NCBI GenBank assembly: GCA_018698675.1
Contig: JABIPA010000073.1
Location: forward strand, 43,251 to 107,250
Reading direction: 5' to 3'
Length of the DNA stretch: 64,000 nt
Source: a bacterium
GTDB lineage: Bacteria > Margulisbacteria > Marinamargulisbacteria > JABIPA01
Both the position numbers and the translations under genes were made by a program. Within the stretch, counting starts at the first letter, position 1, and each line of letters starts with the position of its first letter. This document shows, one piece after another, positions 62,445 through 64,000 of this stretch. Below the pieces are notes generated by a model. The model had not been told where the DNA came from, ran no database searches, and saw only the letters and a list, made by a program, of their open reading frames with translations.

Positions 62445-64000
62445 ATGACATTTAATATAGATATGATAAAAAACGTTTACGAAAATTACGCATCAAGTTT
62501 AGAAAGGGTAAGAAATCAATTAAATCGACCATTAACGTATGCAGAGAAAATTTTATATTCTCACATGGAGGAAAATACATCTTTTAAATCTTTAAAAAGA
62601 GGCTTGTCTTACGGAGGTTTTTATCCAGATAGAGTAGCGATGCAGGATGCTACTGCACAGATGGCTTTACTTCAGTTTATGCAAGCAGGAAAAACGTCTA
62701 CGGCTGTTCCATCATCTGTTCATTGTGACCATTTAATTTTAGCTAAATCAGGAGCTAAAGAAGATATCGTTAATGCAAAAGAAGTGAATAAAGAAATTTA
62801 TGACTTCTTGTCTTCTGTATCGAACAAATATGGGATTGGTTTTTGGAAGCCAGGATCAGGAATTATTCATCAAATCGTTTTAGAAAATTACGCATTCCCT
62901 GGATGTATGATGGTTGGTACGGATTCACATACACCAAATGCCGGTGGACTTGGAGCTATTGCAATTGGGGTTGGAGGCGCTGACGCTGTTGACGTTATGG
63001 TAGGTCTTCCTTGGGAACTTTTATGTCCTAAATTTATTGGAATAAAACTCACTGGTAAATTGAGTGGGTGGACGTCTGCTAAAGACGTAATTTTACATTT
63101 GGCAGGAAAGTTAACTGTCAAAGGTGGAACTGGCGCAATCGTTGAATATTTCGGTGAGGGTGCTGAGAATATTTCGTGTACGGGTAAAGGTACGATTTGT
63201 AACATGGGAGCTGAAATTGGAGCAACGACTTCTATTTTTCCATATGACGAACGAATGAAAGAGTATTTGATTGCAACAGACAGGCAAGACGTTGTTGATG
63301 CGGCTGTTAGTGTTGAAGGACAGTTAAGAGCCGACAATGAAGTTATAGAAAATCCTGAAAACTATTATGACCAAGTTATCGAACTTAATTTGGACGAACT
63401 TGAACCGTATATTAACGGTCCATTTTCACCTGACGTTGCTACGCCAATTTCACTTATGAAAGAAAAAGTAAAAGAAAACGGTTGGCCAGACGAGATTGAA
63501 GTTGGCTTAATCGGTTCCTGTACTAATTCTTCGTACGAAGATATGACGAGGTCTGCTTCTGTAGCGGAAGATGCTTTGGCAAAAAATATTCAAAGTAAAG
63601 GTGATTTCACCGTAACACCTGGGTCAGAAATGATTCGAAGTACAATTGATAGAGACGGGATGTTAGACACATTTAAAAAAGTAGGTGGGCAGGTATTAGC
63701 AAATGCTTGTGGGCCTTGTATTGGACAATGGGCAAGACACACAGCTGATCCCACTAAAAAGAATACAATTTTAACTTCATATAATAGAAACTTCTCTAAA
63801 CGAAATGACGGGAATCCAAATACACATGCGTTTGTTGCCTCTCCGGAAATTGTAACAGCACTCACATTGGCGGGAAGTTTATCCTTTAACCCTTTGACAG
63901 ATACATTGCCGACGGCGTCTGGTGAGCAAGTAAAATTCGCGGAGCCAAAAGGGATTGAGTTACCAATGAACGGGTTTACGGTTGAAGATAATGGGTTTCA
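62445..64000 (+). CDS. acn: Aconitate hydratase, mitochondrial-type, 3' part outside window
   Basis: 518 residues visible of about 750. [4Fe-4S] cysteines C359 ([11 protein letters not shown]), C422 and C425 (CGPCIGQW); active-site stretches [36 protein letters not shown] and [18 protein letters not shown]. These fit the mitochondrial ACO2 type rather than bacterial AcnA/AcnB. It interconverts citrate and isocitrate in the TCA cycle. With mdh and sdh also in the window, three TCA enzymes are within 11 kb. The start is set by the ATG just after the -10 box. Confidence 0.95.
   Translation, partial: MTFNIDMIKNVYENYASSLERVRNQLNRPLTYAEKILYSHMEENTSFKSLKRGLSYGGFYPDRVAMQDATAQMALLQFMQAGKTSTAVPSSVHCDHLILAKSGAKEDIVNAKEVNKEIYDFLSSVSNKYGIGFWKPGSGIIHQIVLENYAFPGCMMVGTDSHTPNAGGLGAIAIGVGGADAVDVMVGLPWELLCPKFIGIKLTGKLSGWTSAKDVILHLAGKLTVKGGTGAIVEYFGEGAENISCTGKGTICNMGAEIGATTSIFPYDERMKEYLIATDRQDVVDAAVSVEGQLRADNEVIENPENYYDQVIELNLDELEPYINGPFSPDVATPISLMKEKVKENGWPDEIEVGLIGSCTNSSYEDMTRSASVAEDALAKNIQSKGDFTVTPGSEMIRSTIDRDGMLDTFKKVGGQVLANACGPCIGQWARHTADPTKKNTILTSYNRNFSKRNDGNPNTHAFVASPEIVTALTLAGSLSFNPLTDTLPTASGEQVKFAEPKGIELPMNGFTVEDNGF

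Noticed and set aside
62888..63337. 149-codon minus-strand frame rich in Pro, Ser and Ala
   Set aside because: Reverse complement of the conserved aconitase core, so its composition reflects glycine/alanine-rich codons on the other strand.

Overview
The window comes from an AT-rich, diderm, aerobic-type heterotrophic bacterium. A lipopolysaccharide-type outer membrane is indicated by LpxC, LptA- and LptC-like proteins, the phosphoheptose isomerase GmhA, two heptosyltransferase-family (GT9) enzymes and a secretin. Type-B succinate dehydrogenase, malate dehydrogenase, mitochondrial-type aconitase and a complete beta-oxidation set point to a respiratory TCA cycle fed partly by fatty acids. The lineage cannot be fixed from sequence alone. 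The mix of a flotillin/NfeD pair, a UPF0182 protein and a PilM-PilN fusion suits an uncultured non-proteobacterial diderm (a Marinamargulisbacteria-like lineage is a guess only).

Layout. 1-9.2 kb: a type IV pilus locus, with pilC and pilB leftward and a minor pilin with four tandem repeats, a prepilin, pilM-pilN, pilO, pilP and a short pilQ rightward. 9.2-10.4 kb: a soluble histidine kinase and single-domain response regulator. 10.6 kb: tRNA-Lys. 10.8-14.9 kb: a leftward AI-2E permease / NfeD protease / FloA / small membrane protein operon. 15-20 kb: a rightward cluster mixing lptA, an unusual TrxR-like flavoprotein, purQ, a tandem PurS-like gene, a GT2, a TPR protein and lptC. 20-25 kb: pseudouridine synthase, tRNA-Met, a UPF0182 protein and an FmdB zinc ribbon. 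25.3-33.9 kb: acyl-CoA synthetase, thiolase, bifunctional hydratase/dehydrogenase, acyl-CoA dehydrogenase and an (alpha/alpha)6 glycosidase-like enzyme. 34-39.2 kb: aroK, ridA, GNAT and two GT9 glycosyltransferases. 39.2-44.9 kb: a methyltransferase-like/DCC fusion with an SRPBCC partner, MFS exporter, lpxC and three orphan genes. 45-52.6 kb: a MerA-like oxidoreductase, small unknowns, an exported HMA protein, a DegT aminotransferase, pdxH, an orphan pair and gmhA. 52.7-57.1 kb: mdh-sdhCAB. 57.2-59.3 kb: rhodanese, sugar epimerase and a WbpD-like acetyltransferase. 59.6 kb to the end: a siroheme reductase fused to a TusA-like domain, then aconitase, which is cut by the window edge.

The most notable signals are these. 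(1) Three perfect 11-bp tandem repeats sit just after the probable true pilM start codon and throw it out of frame; two copies would restore it, so pilus assembly could be phase-variable. (2) Several genes carry a sigma70-like -10 box only 6-9 bases before their ATG, with no Shine-Dalgarno sequence, suggesting leaderless mRNAs alongside ordinary AGGAG-led genes. (3) Several domain arrangements are unusual: tandem PurS-like domains, siroheme reductase plus TusA, an ICMT-like membrane domain plus DCC, and a TrxR-like enzyme without its CxxC. (4) Some gene groups have no family I recognise (43.9-44.8 kb and 50.8-51.8 kb). No CRISPR array, insertion sequence, phage gene or recognisable defence system was seen.
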